A stretch of DNA of 15,720 bases from the NCBI GenBank assembly GCA_903869975.1, contig CAIQBF010000091.1, positions 1 to 15,720 of the forward strand, written 5' to 3'. This document shows, piece by piece, positions 1 to 7,954 of this stretch. This DNA is from an uncultured bacterium. Its GTDB lineage: Bacteria; Patescibacteriota; Minisyncoccia; Phycocordibacterales; UBA9973. The notes below the pieces were generated by a model, which searched no databases, was not told the origin of the DNA, and saw nothing but the letters and a program-made list of their open reading frames with translations. A program made the translations under genes and the position numbers. The stretch's first letter is position 1, and each line of letters starts with the position of its first letter.

Positions 1-2
1 AG

Positions 3-671
3 GTGGGAATTGGTGCCAAGACGGGTATCCTGATATTGCTTACCGTCAAAGGAGATATTCCTGAAGATGGAGGAGTTACTATCTTCGATACTGTTGGTGG
101 CAAGCGATTTTTCAGCGCTCTTCCTATTTCGTTTTATTACCGCTTTCAGAACGGCGGTGGTGATCGTATTTTGCCTTCCGGCGATGTGGTGATCAAGAAC
201 ACGATCGGCATTACCTCGAAGCGTATTCCAGGTAACCCCGTAGAAGGTAACATTTTGCCGAGAAGCACTCGCAAATTCACAACTCATTGGGTTGGCCGTG
301 ATGGAGACACTGGTGTCGTGCCTTCCGGATTTTTTGCTGCTGCGAACTACCAATTCCACAATTTTGCTTTCGGTAAATATTCAGCGCATTTGAAACTTAC
401 GTATGGTTCGAAAGGACTTACAACCGATTCTGTTGTGCGCGTATTCGTATTCCCATGGCAGCTTCTCGTTCTCGTCATTGTTATCTTGACCGCGATATTC
501 TTCGGTATCAAAACAGCTCTCTACCATTACAACAAATGGGTGATCGGCAAGGCTGAGGCCATGCTTGAAGAAATCGAAGAGCGAGAGGAACAGGAAGATA
601 TTGCCGCTGGTCGTCCTGTGCAGCATCACTTCCACCATCACGATACACATCCGGACGAACACTCTAAGTAA
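3..671 (+). CDS. Membrane-anchored extracellular beta-sandwich protein, 5' end outside window
   Basis: The reading frame is open from the window edge to TAA at 669-671. The GTG at position 3 is only the first possible start codon in view, so the gene most likely begins upstream. The visible part (about 222 residues) is a beta-rich region with alternating short hydrophobic strands, ending in a GKYSAHLKLTYG-like strand of the sort that closes Ig-like domains. It is followed by one strong membrane segment at about residues 150-172, then an acidic Glu-rich helix and a histidine-rich tail (HHFHHHDTHPDEH). The likely topology is domain outside, tail in the cytoplasm. It lies 24 bases upstream of the dockerin-protein start and may share its operon. 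The family is not firmly recognised; the architecture resembles surface proteins common in CPR genomes and distantly recalls WxL-interacting proteins. Function is unknown. Confidence 0.75.
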   Translation: MGIGAKTGILILLTVKGDIPEDGGVTIFDTVGGKRFFSALPISFYYRFQNGGGDRILPSGDVVIKNTIGITSKRIPGNPVEGNILPRSTRKFTTHWVGRDGDTGVVPSGFFAAANYQFHNFAFGKYSAHLKLTYGSKGLTTDSVVRVFVFPWQLLVLVIVILTAIFFGIKTALYHYNKWVIGKAEAMLEEIEEREEQEDIAAGRPVQHHFHHHDTHPDEHSK

Positions 672-676
672 TTGTT

Positions 677-685
677 TGGTATACT
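677..685 (+). promoter_or_regulatory. Extended -10 promoter TGgTATACT for the dockerin-protein gene
   Basis: TATACT lies at 680-685 with the extended-10 TG at 677-678. The ATG at 696 follows after 10 nt, so transcription should start only about 3 nt before the start codon. No convincing -35 was seen at the expected spacing. The site overlaps the alternative TTG start at 672, which argues for ATG 696. Confidence 0.55.
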
Positions 686-695
686 CAATCACATA

Positions 696-1967
696 ATGCG
701 CTCAGTAGCTTCATTCACTGGTCTCTGTGCTCTTGTCGCTCTCTCTGCGGTTATTTTCTTTCCGCGTCCTTCCGAGGCCGTGGTGTGTAATCCGCCGACA
801 GTAATTACTGGCTGTACTATGAGTGACTCTGACAATCTTGTCATATCTGCTACTGTCGTTGCGACTACTCCAACCATCACTCCACCGACCGTAACAACGA
901 GCCCCGCAGCTGATGGTATTACTGAAACCACCGCTACGATATACGGTACGGTACAGAGTCTTAATAACGATACGAGTGCCGATACATTTGGATTTACCGG
1001 CAGCTTCGGTTCACCGGTAAGTGTGGCTGGATCTACTTCGACGGTGCCGTACACATTTTCATATGCGTTCACAGGTCTTACTTGTGGAACGGTCTATACG
1101 TACACGGCAGGTGCAAGCAACAGCGCGGGTCCGAGTACGGGCACGGCATCCAATTCGTTTACAACGACTTCGTGTGCTGCGCCGATTCCGGTATTGTCTC
1201 CAGGGGGCGGCGGTACGGTAACCACTACGACAGTGAACTTCAGTGGTCTTGCATATCCTGGTGCCCGAGTGACGATTCTTGAGGATGGAAAGATTATCGT
1301 TCAGAGTATCGCTGGTGGCGATGGACGATTCGTTGCGACGACTGCCGGTATTATGTCGGGGTCGTATGTGTTCTCGGCATATGCGGAAGATTCGCGCGGG
1401 GATTTTTCCTCGACGTATTCATTTCCGTTCCAGATCAATGCGAGTTCGATCGTGAATATTCGCGGTATCTTTCTTTCGCCGACCATCGTGGCAGACAAGC
1501 TTTCTGTTAAGCAAGGCGAAGACATACTTCTCTCGGGCTTCTCCGCTCCAGGTGCTGCGGTGAGTATTGATCTTGGCTCTCCATCTGGTTCACGGAGTTA
1601 TTCTGCGGTAGCCGATACTTTTGGGGTCTATCGCTTGAGTGTAAATACCGGACTGCTTGCTCCGGGTTCGTATGTGGTGCGTGCGCGAGCTTCGCAGGGA
1701 GGCGTGGTAAGTCCTGATAGCAAGCGAATATCGTTTATCGTGACATATGGAAAGACCATTATTAAGAAGCCTGGTATCGAATCTGACGGTACGTGCTATA
1801 GCTTGCGAGGAGATATCAATTGCGATGGACGAGTGAATATTATCGATTTCTCCATCATGAAGAGCTGGTATCGTAACCGAAAGCCGCAGCCGCGCGTGGA
1901 TCTCAATAGCGACGGTGCTGTCGATCTCGCAGACTTTAGTATTTTGTCGTCCAACTGGACTGGCTAA
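696..1967 (+). CDS. Secreted multi-domain protein with C-terminal type I dockerin-like module
   Basis: The protein has 423 residues from ATG 696. A TTG at 672 is in frame but would put the -10 box inside the coding region and precede a clean signal peptide (residues 1-28, ending PRPSEA). The order is: a fibronectin-III-like domain (about 60-160, with a Thr-rich entry and the SNSAGPSTGTASNSFTT end strand), two Ig-like beta domains (about 164-248 and 252-350), a short linker, then a double calcium loop at 371-423. The two loops are DINCDGRVNIID (D373, N375, D377, D384) and DLNSDGAVDLAD (D402, N404, D406, D413), each followed by FSI(M/L). This matches the dockerin type I pattern of duplicated F-hand motifs. 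There is no membrane anchor, so it should be released or held by a partner. The next gene encodes an anchored protein with a cohesin-like domain. The ligand and overall role are not known. Confidence 0.82.
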   Translation: MRSVASFTGLCALVALSAVIFFPRPSEAVVCNPPTVITGCTMSDSDNLVISATVVATTPTITPPTVTTSPAADGITETTATIYGTVQSLNNDTSADTFGFTGSFGSPVSVAGSTSTVPYTFSYAFTGLTCGTVYTYTAGASNSAGPSTGTASNSFTTTSCAAPIPVLSPGGGGTVTTTTVNFSGLAYPGARVTILEDGKIIVQSIAGGDGRFVATTAGIMSGSYVFSAYAEDSRGDFSSTYSFPFQINASSIVNIRGIFLSPTIVADKLSVKQGEDILLSGFSAPGAAVSIDLGSPSGSRSYSAVADTFGVYRLSVNTGLLAPGSYVVRARASQGGVVSPDSKRISFIVTYGKTIIKKPGIESDGTCYSLRGDINCDGRVNIIDFSIMKSWYRNRKPQPRVDLNSDGAVDLADFSILSSNWTG

Positions 1968-1975
1968 TATCTCAT

Positions 1976-2899
1976 ATGCAAAACACACTACGATATAGCT
2001 ATATATTCTCGCTCACCATCTTCGTTACATTTGTGACGGTATTTTTTGCGGCTACACCGCGCGTGGAGGCGGCAGCGTTCTCATTTCGTACGTCGACAGC
2101 CGTCGTGCATCAAGGTCAGGAAGTGCACGTGGATATCCTGCTTGATCCTGAGGGTGAGACGATAAATACGGTGAGTGTCACTGGTACGCTTCCCGAACAT
2201 TTGGTTTTCGGCGGCTTTGATGACAGTGCCTCTATTGTTTCATTTTTTGTAGATGATCCTAAAGTAACCTCGTCGGGAAATCAGTTCACATTTTCGGGAA
2301 TCATCCCGGGAGGATTTTCTGGGTTGATCGATCCGTTTGCGCCGAGTGTTCGTAAGCCAGGAACGCTCATGCGCCTGATATTTACGGGGAAGACGCCTGG
2401 TGTTGGCCGTTCGGATCTTGTCGGCGTTGAAGCATATCTTAACGATGGGGAAGGCATGCGCGCAAAAGTAGTAACCGGCTCACTGAATCTGCTGGTGGAT
2501 GGACTGCTCGACTGGCTTCCGATTGCCGATATTCCCGATACCACGCCGCCGCTTCCGTTTACACCGGTGGTTACTCGGGATTTTCTGCTGTTCCAAAACG
2601 ACTACGTGCTTATCTTTAATACAAAGGACAAAGAGTCGGGTATCAATCACTATCAGGTCAAAGAAGGTTCGGGTGTATGGACGAGGGCCGTGAGTCCGTA
2701 TGTATTGACCGACCAGACTCTTTCCGAGGATGTCTGGGTCAAGGCAGTAGACCGTGCTGGCAACGAGCGAATCGAGGTTGTTCGTGCTCGAGCGCGTACT
2801 CCTGCTAATATGCGCACTGTTGGGGTGATTGTCGGCGTTGCAATTCTTCTTGCTTTCATTATTATGTTGATACGTCGACACAGACAGTCTGGACGCTAA
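1976..2899 (+). CDS. Membrane-anchored protein with cohesin-like domain
   Basis: The protein has 307 residues. A signal peptide (about 1-32, ending PRVEAAA) is followed by a domain at about 36-175 whose strand pattern resembles cohesins: HQGQEVHVDILLDPEG near the start, a PGTLMRLIFTGKTPG-like central strand, and a closing VVTGSLNL strand. A DTTPP linker leads to a second beta domain (about 198-272, with WVKAVDRAGN typical of Ig-like repeats). One membrane segment (280-299) and a short basic tail RRHRQSGR complete an outside-facing, C-terminally anchored layout. The start is 8 bases after the previous stop with no ribosome binding site; TAATAT at 1965-1970 could act as a -10. Cohesin is a call by sequence feel, not by search; other carbohydrate-binding-like folds share this pattern. 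Next to a dockerin-like protein, a docking role is plausible. Confidence 0.72.
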   Translation: MQNTLRYSYIFSLTIFVTFVTVFFAATPRVEAAAFSFRTSTAVVHQGQEVHVDILLDPEGETINTVSVTGTLPEHLVFGGFDDSASIVSFFVDDPKVTSSGNQFTFSGIIPGGFSGLIDPFAPSVRKPGTLMRLIFTGKTPGVGRSDLVGVEAYLNDGEGMRAKVVTGSLNLLVDGLLDWLPIADIPDTTPPLPFTPVVTRDFLLFQNDYVLIFNTKDKESGINHYQVKEGSGVWTRAVSPYVLTDQTLSEDVWVKAVDRAGNERIEVVRARARTPANMRTVGVIVGVAILLAFIIMLIRRHRQSGR

Positions 2900-2911
2900 T
2901 TCTTATTTTAT

Positions 2912-3841
2912 ATGCATATTTTAAACGCCGTCCTTATTATTATCGGTCTCGCTCTTTTTGAAATTGTTTCGAGTATCGACAATGCTGTTATTAACGCTGA
3001 AGTGCTTCAGACGATGAGTCCTCGAGGGAGACGCTGGTTCCTTTTGTGGGGTTTTTTGTTCGCGGTATTTATGGTTCGCGGAATGCTTCCGTGGGTTATT
3101 ATCTGGGCAACAAATCCAGCACTCGGACCGATTGGCGCTTTGACTGCTACTTTCTCAAATGATCCTGTTGTAGCTGAGTCTATCGCACGCTCTGCTCCAC
3201 TCCTTCTTGCTGGTGGTGGTATTTTCTTGGTATTTCTTTTCCTTCATTGGCTCTTTCTTGAGAAGAAAAATATTGGCTTGCGACATGAGCATTTCTTTTT
3301 GCGTAATGGAATTTGGTTTTATGCGCTCGTGTCTATTATCCTCGCGGTAGTTGTTTGGTATGCACTCAAAACGGATCCGATTATGGCTTTCGGTGCGGTT
3401 ATTGGATCGACGGTGTTCTTCATAATGCACGGGTTTAAGCAAAACGCAGAAAAAGCGGAAGAAGAACTTATTCACGGCAAACTGCCACGTTCTGACTTGT
3501 CTAAAATTTTGTACCTGGAAGTTATCGATACTTCGTTTTCGATAGACGGAGTTCTTGGTGCATTTGCGTTCACTTTTAGTGTGCCGTACATCTTGATCGG
3601 TAACGGTATTGGTGCGTTTGTCCTTCGCGAACTTACCGTACGCAATATTGAAACGATCAAGAAATATGCGTTTCTTAAGAACGGCGCGATGTACGCGATC
3701 GGTGTCCTCTCGATCATTATGGTCGCGGGCGCGTTCGGTCACCATATACCAGAATGGATATCTCCGGTTTCGATGTTCGCTATTATCGGATTCTTCTTCT
3801 GGAAATCAAAACGTCATATTAAGAAGCAGGCTGCTCTTTAA
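2912..3841 (+). CDS. DUF475 / TerC-superfamily integral membrane protein
   Basis: The protein has 309 residues and about eight to nine membrane segments. Two family motifs are visible: EIVSSIDNAVINAEVL in the first segment (D23, N24) and EVIDTSFSIDGVLGA (E203, D206, D212) in the second half, the paired acidic membrane motifs of the TerC superfamily; the surrounding sequence best fits the DUF475 branch. TerC proteins in other bacteria have been linked to manganese or calcium efflux and to loading metals on exported proteins; for DUF475 members the substrate is not settled. The start is 12 bases after the upstream stop and the next gene follows after 3 bases, so it is probably co-transcribed with the surface proteins. 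Metal export towards calcium- or metal-binding exported proteins is an inference from context. Confidence 0.85.
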   Translation: MHILNAVLIIIGLALFEIVSSIDNAVINAEVLQTMSPRGRRWFLLWGFLFAVFMVRGMLPWVIIWATNPALGPIGALTATFSNDPVVAESIARSAPLLLAGGGIFLVFLFLHWLFLEKKNIGLRHEHFFLRNGIWFYALVSIILAVVVWYALKTDPIMAFGAVIGSTVFFIMHGFKQNAEKAEEELIHGKLPRSDLSKILYLEVIDTSFSIDGVLGAFAFTFSVPYILIGNGIGAFVLRELTVRNIETIKKYAFLKNGAMYAIGVLSIIMVAGAFGHHIPEWISPVSMFAIIGFFFWKSKRHIKKQAAL

Positions 3842-3844
3842 GAC

Positions 3845-4414
3845 ATGGAAACATTTGATCTTTTCGCCGAGTCTAGAGTCCCTGCGACGATTATTCATGT
3901 CGTTTCTGTTGTTGTCGGCATGGGTGCCGCGCTTCTTTCTGACATCCTTTTTAATTTTTATGCAAAGGATAAGCGGTTGAATAAAACAGAGCGATCAACG
4001 TTGGAAATTTTTTCGCGTATTGTATGGATCAGCCTTGTCGTGATTGCGGTCTCAGGAATGTTTGTATTCATGAGCGATCCCGTAAAATATCTCCTCTCAG
4101 ACAAATTCCTTGCGAAGATGACGATCCTCGGCGTGCTTCTTATAAACGGCTTCGTGCTTAATGCGTATGTTTGGAAGCGCCTTTCGAGACCGGGATTTTT
4201 TACTGCGAAAAGGGAATCAGGCACTCGCAAGATTGCTTTTGCCGGTGGAGCTGTCTCTGTCGTGTCGTGGCTTTCGGTCTGCGCGCTTGGCGTTATGGAT
4301 TCCGCTCTGGTTTCGTATATCGTGATTATGGGAATCTATGTGGGAATTGTTGTTTTTGGTATCCTGACAGCCCTTTTTATGGAAAACAGGGAATTCGAGC
4401 AGTCTAAAACATAG
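3845..4414 (+). CDS. Small multi-pass membrane protein, function unknown
   Basis: The protein has 189 residues with about five predicted membrane segments (roughly 15-37, 56-76, 88-108, 127-148, 153-178). The first contains IHVVSVVVGMGAAL with a histidine inside the membrane (H19), and a conserved-looking loop LSDKFLAKM precedes the third. The pattern of a short helical bundle with a membrane His loosely recalls CopD-like or haem-binding membrane proteins, but no second clear ligand pair was found and I do not assign a family. The ATG lies 3 bases after the DUF475/TerC-like stop, implying translational coupling and perhaps a shared role. The gene ends just before the guaA promoter. Confidence 0.75.
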   Translation: METFDLFAESRVPATIIHVVSVVVGMGAALLSDILFNFYAKDKRLNKTERSTLEIFSRIVWISLVVIAVSGMFVFMSDPVKYLLSDKFLAKMTILGVLLINGFVLNAYVWKRLSRPGFFTAKRESGTRKIAFAGGAVSVVSWLSVCALGVMDSALVSYIVIMGIYVGIVVFGILTALFMENREFEQSKT

Positions 4415-4415
4415 G

Positions 4416-4444
4416 TTGAAAAAAGGGCTCTTTTCCCGTATACT
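4416..4444 (+). promoter_or_regulatory. guaA promoter: TTGAAA, 17-nt spacer, TATACT
   Basis: The -35 TTGAAA is at 4416-4421 and the -10 TATACT at 4439-4444, separated by exactly 17 nt. The ATG at 4451 begins 7 nt after the -10, where transcription should start, so the mRNA is predicted to be leaderless. The -35 starts 1 base after the upstream stop codon. The spacer holds a small AAAAG/CTTTT inverted repeat (4421-4434), of uncertain meaning. Confidence 0.75.
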
Positions 4445-4450
4445 CCCTCC

Positions 4451-5980
4451 ATGGATACTATTCTCATCTTGGATTTTGGAGGTCAGTCGTGCCATCTTAT
4501 CTCTCGTCGTTTGCGCGATTTTGGGGTCTACGCTGAGGTGCTTCCGTCGGATTATTCGGCAGCACAGGTCATGGCTCGCCCGGAAGTAAAGGGAATCATT
4601 CTCTCTGGCGGCGCCCGTTCGGTATACGAGAAGAATGCACCCGAATTTGATCCAGCAATCTTTGCGCTCAAGATGCCTATTTTTGGTATTTGTTATGGAC
4701 ACCAACTTCTTGCAAAAGAACTCGGGGGTACGGTTACGCCAGGAGAGGTCGGCGAATATGGACCGCAGGTACTTACCGTTCTCAAAAAGTCTGGCATTTT
4801 TTCGAAGCTTGGCGTCAAGCAGAAAATTTGGATGAACCACAAAGATATCGTTACGAAAGTACCGAAAGGATTTACCGTGATCGGAAAGACTTCTCACAAG
4901 ACGCAGGTCGCGGCATACTCGTCAAAGGACAACATGCGTTCGGGTGTACAGTTCCATCCTGAGGTCAGTCATACTGAGCACGGTGATGACATGCTCAAGA
5001 ATTTTGCGCTTACTATCTGTAAAGCAAAGCCGACGTATTCATCGGCGAATCTTTTGAAAGATACTATCAAAGAAGCTCGGGATACAATGGGCGCTGAACG
5101 TGCAGTCATTGGTCTCTCAGGAGGCGTGGATTCTTCTGTGGCTGCTGCTCTCGTGGCACGTGCTATCGGCGAGCAGCTTACTGCTGTGTATGTGGATACC
5201 GGGCTCATGCGTGAAGGTGAGACTACGTATCTCCGGAAAGCATTCGGCGACAAGGGACTCAAGCTCATCATTGTCGATGCTGCTGAGGAGTTCTTTGGTG
5301 CGCTCAAAGGAGTGACTGATCCTGAGGAGAAGCGCAAGATTATCGGAACGCTTTTTGTACGCATCTTTGAACGTGAGGCCAAGAAAGCCGACGCTCAGTG
5401 GCTCATTCAGGGTACGATCTATTCAGATCGAATTGAGAGTGGTCTTACAAAACATTCTTCCAATATCAAAAGCCATCACAACGTCGGTGGTCTGCCGAAA
5501 GATCTCGGACTCAAGCTCTACGAGCCGCTCCGTGATTTGTACAAGGACGAGGTCCGCACGCTCGCAAAGACACTCAAGCTTCCAAAAGAAATCACTGATC
5601 GTCAGGTATTCCCGGGACCAGGTCTTGCTATTCGCATCATCGGCGAGGTTACCCGCGAACGCGCAGAGATTGTGCGCAAAGCCGGGCACATCATCGAAAG
5701 CGAACTTATGGGTACCAAACACTGGAAAGATATCTGGATGAGTTTCGGAGTATTTCTTCCGGTTCAATCTGTCGGTATCTCGGGCGATGAGCGTTCATAC
5801 AAGCATCCGCTCGTGCTTCGTATTGTCGAGAGCCGTGATGCGATGAGTGCAAACTTCGCCAAGCTTCCGTACGAAATTCTTGAGAATATCTCTACTCGAC
5901 TCACGAATGAAATCAAGGAAATCAACCGTGTCGTCTATGACATCACGAACAAGCCGCCAGCAACCATGGAATGGGAATAG
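4451..5980 (+). CDS. guaA: GMP synthase (glutamine-hydrolysing)
   Basis: The protein has 509 residues, close to the usual 510-525. It converts XMP to GMP using ATP and ammonia from glutamine, the last step of guanine nucleotide synthesis. The N-terminal class I glutamine amidotransferase carries the nucleophile C81 in GICYGHQLL and the H169/E171 pair in VQFHPEVSH. The ATP pyrophosphatase domain has the P-loop SGGVDSS (223-229), and the C-terminal dimerisation domain contains RQVFPGPGLAIRIIGEV (384-400) and ends KPPATMEWE, matching the family end. All key residues are present, so it should be active. Expression is from its own promoter with no space for a riboswitch. Its last 10 bases overlap the start of the ABC transporter gene, so the two are probably co-expressed. 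No other purine gene is in view. Confidence 0.97.
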   Translation: MDTILILDFGGQSCHLISRRLRDFGVYAEVLPSDYSAAQVMARPEVKGIILSGGARSVYEKNAPEFDPAIFALKMPIFGICYGHQLLAKELGGTVTPGEVGEYGPQVLTVLKKSGIFSKLGVKQKIWMNHKDIVTKVPKGFTVIGKTSHKTQVAAYSSKDNMRSGVQFHPEVSHTEHGDDMLKNFALTICKAKPTYSSANLLKDTIKEARDTMGAERAVIGLSGGVDSSVAAALVARAIGEQLTAVYVDTGLMREGETTYLRKAFGDKGLKLIIVDAAEEFFGALKGVTDPEEKRKIIGTLFVRIFEREAKKADAQWLIQGTIYSDRIESGLTKHSSNIKSHHNVGGLPKDLGLKLYEPLRDLYKDEVRTLAKTLKLPKEITDRQVFPGPGLAIRIIGEVTRERAEIVRKAGHIIESELMGTKHWKDIWMSFGVFLPVQSVGISGDERSYKHPLVLRIVESRDAMSANFAKLPYEILENISTRLTNEIKEINRVVYDITNKPPATMEWE

Positions 5981-7761
5981 AAAAAACAACACAACCAGCT
6001 TTCAGTTTTAAGCGCATCATGCGCCACGTATGGCCTGACATGCGTCTCTCCCGCGGGCTTCTCGCGGGATTGCTGTTTGTATTCACGATCCGTATTTCAA
6101 ACGATATTATTCGTCCGCTTTTCTTTAAGCGAATCATCGATATTCTTTCCTTTGCGGAAGCGGATAGGCTAGCTTCGGCGCAACAGCTTCTCGTACTCGT
6201 TGCTATTATTGCAAGTCTCAACGTTGCTTCGGCTGGGCTTGGGCGCTTGTCCAAATACATGCATCTTCTGTTTGAGGTCAAAGTTATCGAGCGGCTCCGC
6301 AATTCGACGTTTGCAAAGATCGAGAGGCATTCGCAGACATTTTTCAGTAATACATTTGCTGGAAGCCTTGTAACCAAGAGTCGTCGATTTGTCGGCGCTT
6401 TTGAGTCCATGTTCGATGTGTTTATCTACAACATGTGGAATGTGATGGTAGTGATTGCAGGAGCGCTCATTGTGCTTGTGCAGGAGTCTCCCGAGATTGC
6501 GGCAATACTCTTTGTATGGATGGTCGTTTTCGTTGCGATCGTATCATACTGCGTGCATTTGAAAGTGCGCTACGACCTTGAGGAAGCACGGTTTGATTCA
6601 AAGATCGGCGGACGCTTGGCCGATGTGTTCGGTAACAATGTTGCCGTGAAGACCTTTGCGTCGGATGAACGCGAGGCGACTTCTTTTGCTCGACTTGTAC
6701 ACGACGCGGCGGGGAAGATGCGAAAAGCGTGGTTTTTCGGCAATAAGATCGACGGTATTCAGGCGATTTTGGTGGTTGTCGCACAAGGTGTTCTTTTGTA
6801 TTCCATGATCAAACTTTGGATTGCCGGAACTATTTCTACCGGCACCGTCGTGCTTACTCAGACGTATATGGTAATTATTTTTGATCGCATGTGGGATCTC
6901 GGCAATTCGCTGACGAAATTCATGAAGAGCGCTGCCGATATGCAGGAGATGGTGGATATTTTTGAGACACCGATTGATATTCGTGATCCGGCGAATCCGG
7001 AACCGTTGCGGGTTATGCAGGGAGGTATTCGTTTTGCTTCGGTTGGCTTTTTGTATCCGAATGGCAAGACTGTTTTTTCAGGTCTGAGTTTTGCTATCGC
7101 GCCGGGAGAGCGAGTGGGTCTTGTCGGGCGATCTGGTGCCGGAAAGTCGACCATTACAAAACTATTGCTGCGATTCAACGATGTAACCTCTGGCGCTATT
7201 TTGATCGATGATCAGGACATCCGTGCGATTAGTCAGAATGACCTGCATCGGACTATTTCATACGTGCCGCAGGAGCCGGTGCTTTTTCACCGTACGCTTC
7301 GCGAAAATATTTCATATGGAAAACCAGACGCGACCATGGAAGAGATTATGGAAGCAGCTCACCGCGCGCATGCGCATGAGTTTATCGGTGAGCTTGAGCA
7401 TGGCTATGATACGTACGTGGGTGAGCGAGGAGTGAAGCTTTCTGGCGGTGAACGTCAGCGTATTGCTATTGCCCGCGCTATTCTTAAGGATTCGCCGATC
7501 CTCGTTCTTGATGAGGCGACCAGTGCACTTGATTCCCATTCTGAGGCGAGAATCCAAGATGCCTTCGGCGAACTGATGCGTGGCAAGACGACTGTTGTGA
7601 TCGCGCACCGACTTTCAACTATTCAAAAAATGGACCGAATTATTGTGCTTGATGCAGGAGCGATCGTAGAGGAGGGGGCACACGACGAGCTTCTTGCGCG
7701 AGTAGGAGGTATTTATCGCGAAATGTGGCATTTGCAGGCCGGCGGGTTTATTGCTGCCTAA
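5971..7761 (+). CDS. ABC exporter half-transporter (permease fused to ATPase, MsbA/MdlB type)
   Basis: The protein has 596 residues. The N-terminal half holds about six membrane helices (starting near 28 and ending near 310), with an FFSNTFAGSLV stretch typical of type I exporter permeases. The ATPase half has Walker A GRSGAGKST (386-394), the Q-loop in SYVPQEPVLF, signature LSGGE (490-494), Walker B ILVLDE (510-515) and the H-loop H546 in VVIAHRLST. All catalytic motifs are intact. It should work as a homodimer or with another half-transporter to export a lipid, peptide or drug; the substrate cannot be read from sequence. The ATG at 5971 lies inside the 3' end of guaA in a different frame (overlap 10 bases), with no Shine-Dalgarno, suggesting coupled translation. 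The gene ends in a tandem in-frame TAA TAA, just before the first palindromic element. Confidence 0.93.
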   Translation: MGIEKTTQPAFSFKRIMRHVWPDMRLSRGLLAGLLFVFTIRISNDIIRPLFFKRIIDILSFAEADRLASAQQLLVLVAIIASLNVASAGLGRLSKYMHLLFEVKVIERLRNSTFAKIERHSQTFFSNTFAGSLVTKSRRFVGAFESMFDVFIYNMWNVMVVIAGALIVLVQESPEIAAILFVWMVVFVAIVSYCVHLKVRYDLEEARFDSKIGGRLADVFGNNVAVKTFASDEREATSFARLVHDAAGKMRKAWFFGNKIDGIQAILVVVAQGVLLYSMIKLWIAGTISTGTVVLTQTYMVIIFDRMWDLGNSLTKFMKSAADMQEMVDIFETPIDIRDPANPEPLRVMQGGIRFASVGFLYPNGKTVFSGLSFAIAPGERVGLVGRSGAGKSTITKLLLRFNDVTSGAILIDDQDIRAISQNDLHRTISYVPQEPVLFHRTLRENISYGKPDATMEEIMEAAHRAHAHEFIGELEHGYDTYVGERGVKLSGGERQRIAIARAILKDSPILVLDEATSALDSHSEARIQDAFGELMRGKTTVVIAHRLSTIQKMDRIIVLDAGAIVEEGAHDELLARVGGIYREMWHLQAGGFIAA

Positions 7762-7770
7762 TAAAGAGTG

Positions 7771-7898
7771 AATTTGGCGAGGGGTGCACAAGGGTTTTGC
7801 CAGGCAACCCCTGTCTGGCCTGAGGGCCAGCGGGGCCGCTCGGCGCCGAGCGCCTGCGCGAGGCCTGTTCAAAACCCCTGTGCGCCCCTCGCCAAATT
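7771..7898. repeat. Palindromic element copy 1: conserved 67-nt core inside a 29-bp private inverted repeat
   Basis: The arms are 7771-7799 and 7870-7898, complementary at 27 of 29 positions, with one T·G (7785/7884) and one A·C (7791/7878) pair. Inside lies a 67-nt core (7801-7867, 79% G+C) that can form a basal helix CAGGC/GCCTG (7801-7805/7863-7867) and two hairpins. Hairpin A pairs CCCC 7808-7811 with GGGG 7832-7835, then, after a TGT bulge, CTGGCC with GGCCAG around the loop TGAG (7821-7824). Hairpin B pairs CTC 7839-7841 with GAG 7860-7862 and GGCGC with GCGCC around the loop CGA (7847-7849), leaving a 5-nt bulge. It starts 9 nt after the ABC transporter stop. Copy 2 has the same core but unrelated arms. 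It could be a terminator or insulator, a structured RNA or a mobile hairpin; no clear T-run directly follows the stem. Confidence 0.85.
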
Positions 7899-7911
7899 AC
7901 CCGTTTTAGTG

Positions 7912-7917
7912 TATAAT
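7912..7917 (+). promoter_or_regulatory. Probable -10 box (TATAAT) of the glutamate dehydrogenase gene
   Basis: A perfect TATAAT is at 7912-7917, 37 nt before the ATG at 7955, predicting a leader of about 31 nt, the longest in this window. A weak -35 match TCGCCA (7889-7894), 17 nt upstream, falls inside the 3' arm of palindromic element 1, so the element may form part of this promoter. Confidence 0.6.
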
Positions 7918-7954
7918 CACGCCCGTTAAACTATTTATAACTAACTCATAAAGT

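Noticed and set aside
672..695. TTG start at 672 for the dockerin protein, and GTG start at 10936 for the second ATPase
   Set aside because: Both precede or overlap the -10 box that would drive the gene, and the downstream ATG gives a proper signal peptide or a leaderless start.
4415..4450. Purine riboswitch before guaA
   Set aside because: The promoter is complete and places the transcript start at the ATG, leaving no leader for an aptamer.
7801..7867. Self-cleaving ribozyme (hammerhead or similar) because of the branched fold
   Set aside because: The unpaired segments contain no CUGAUGA/GAAA core or other catalytic signature I recognise.
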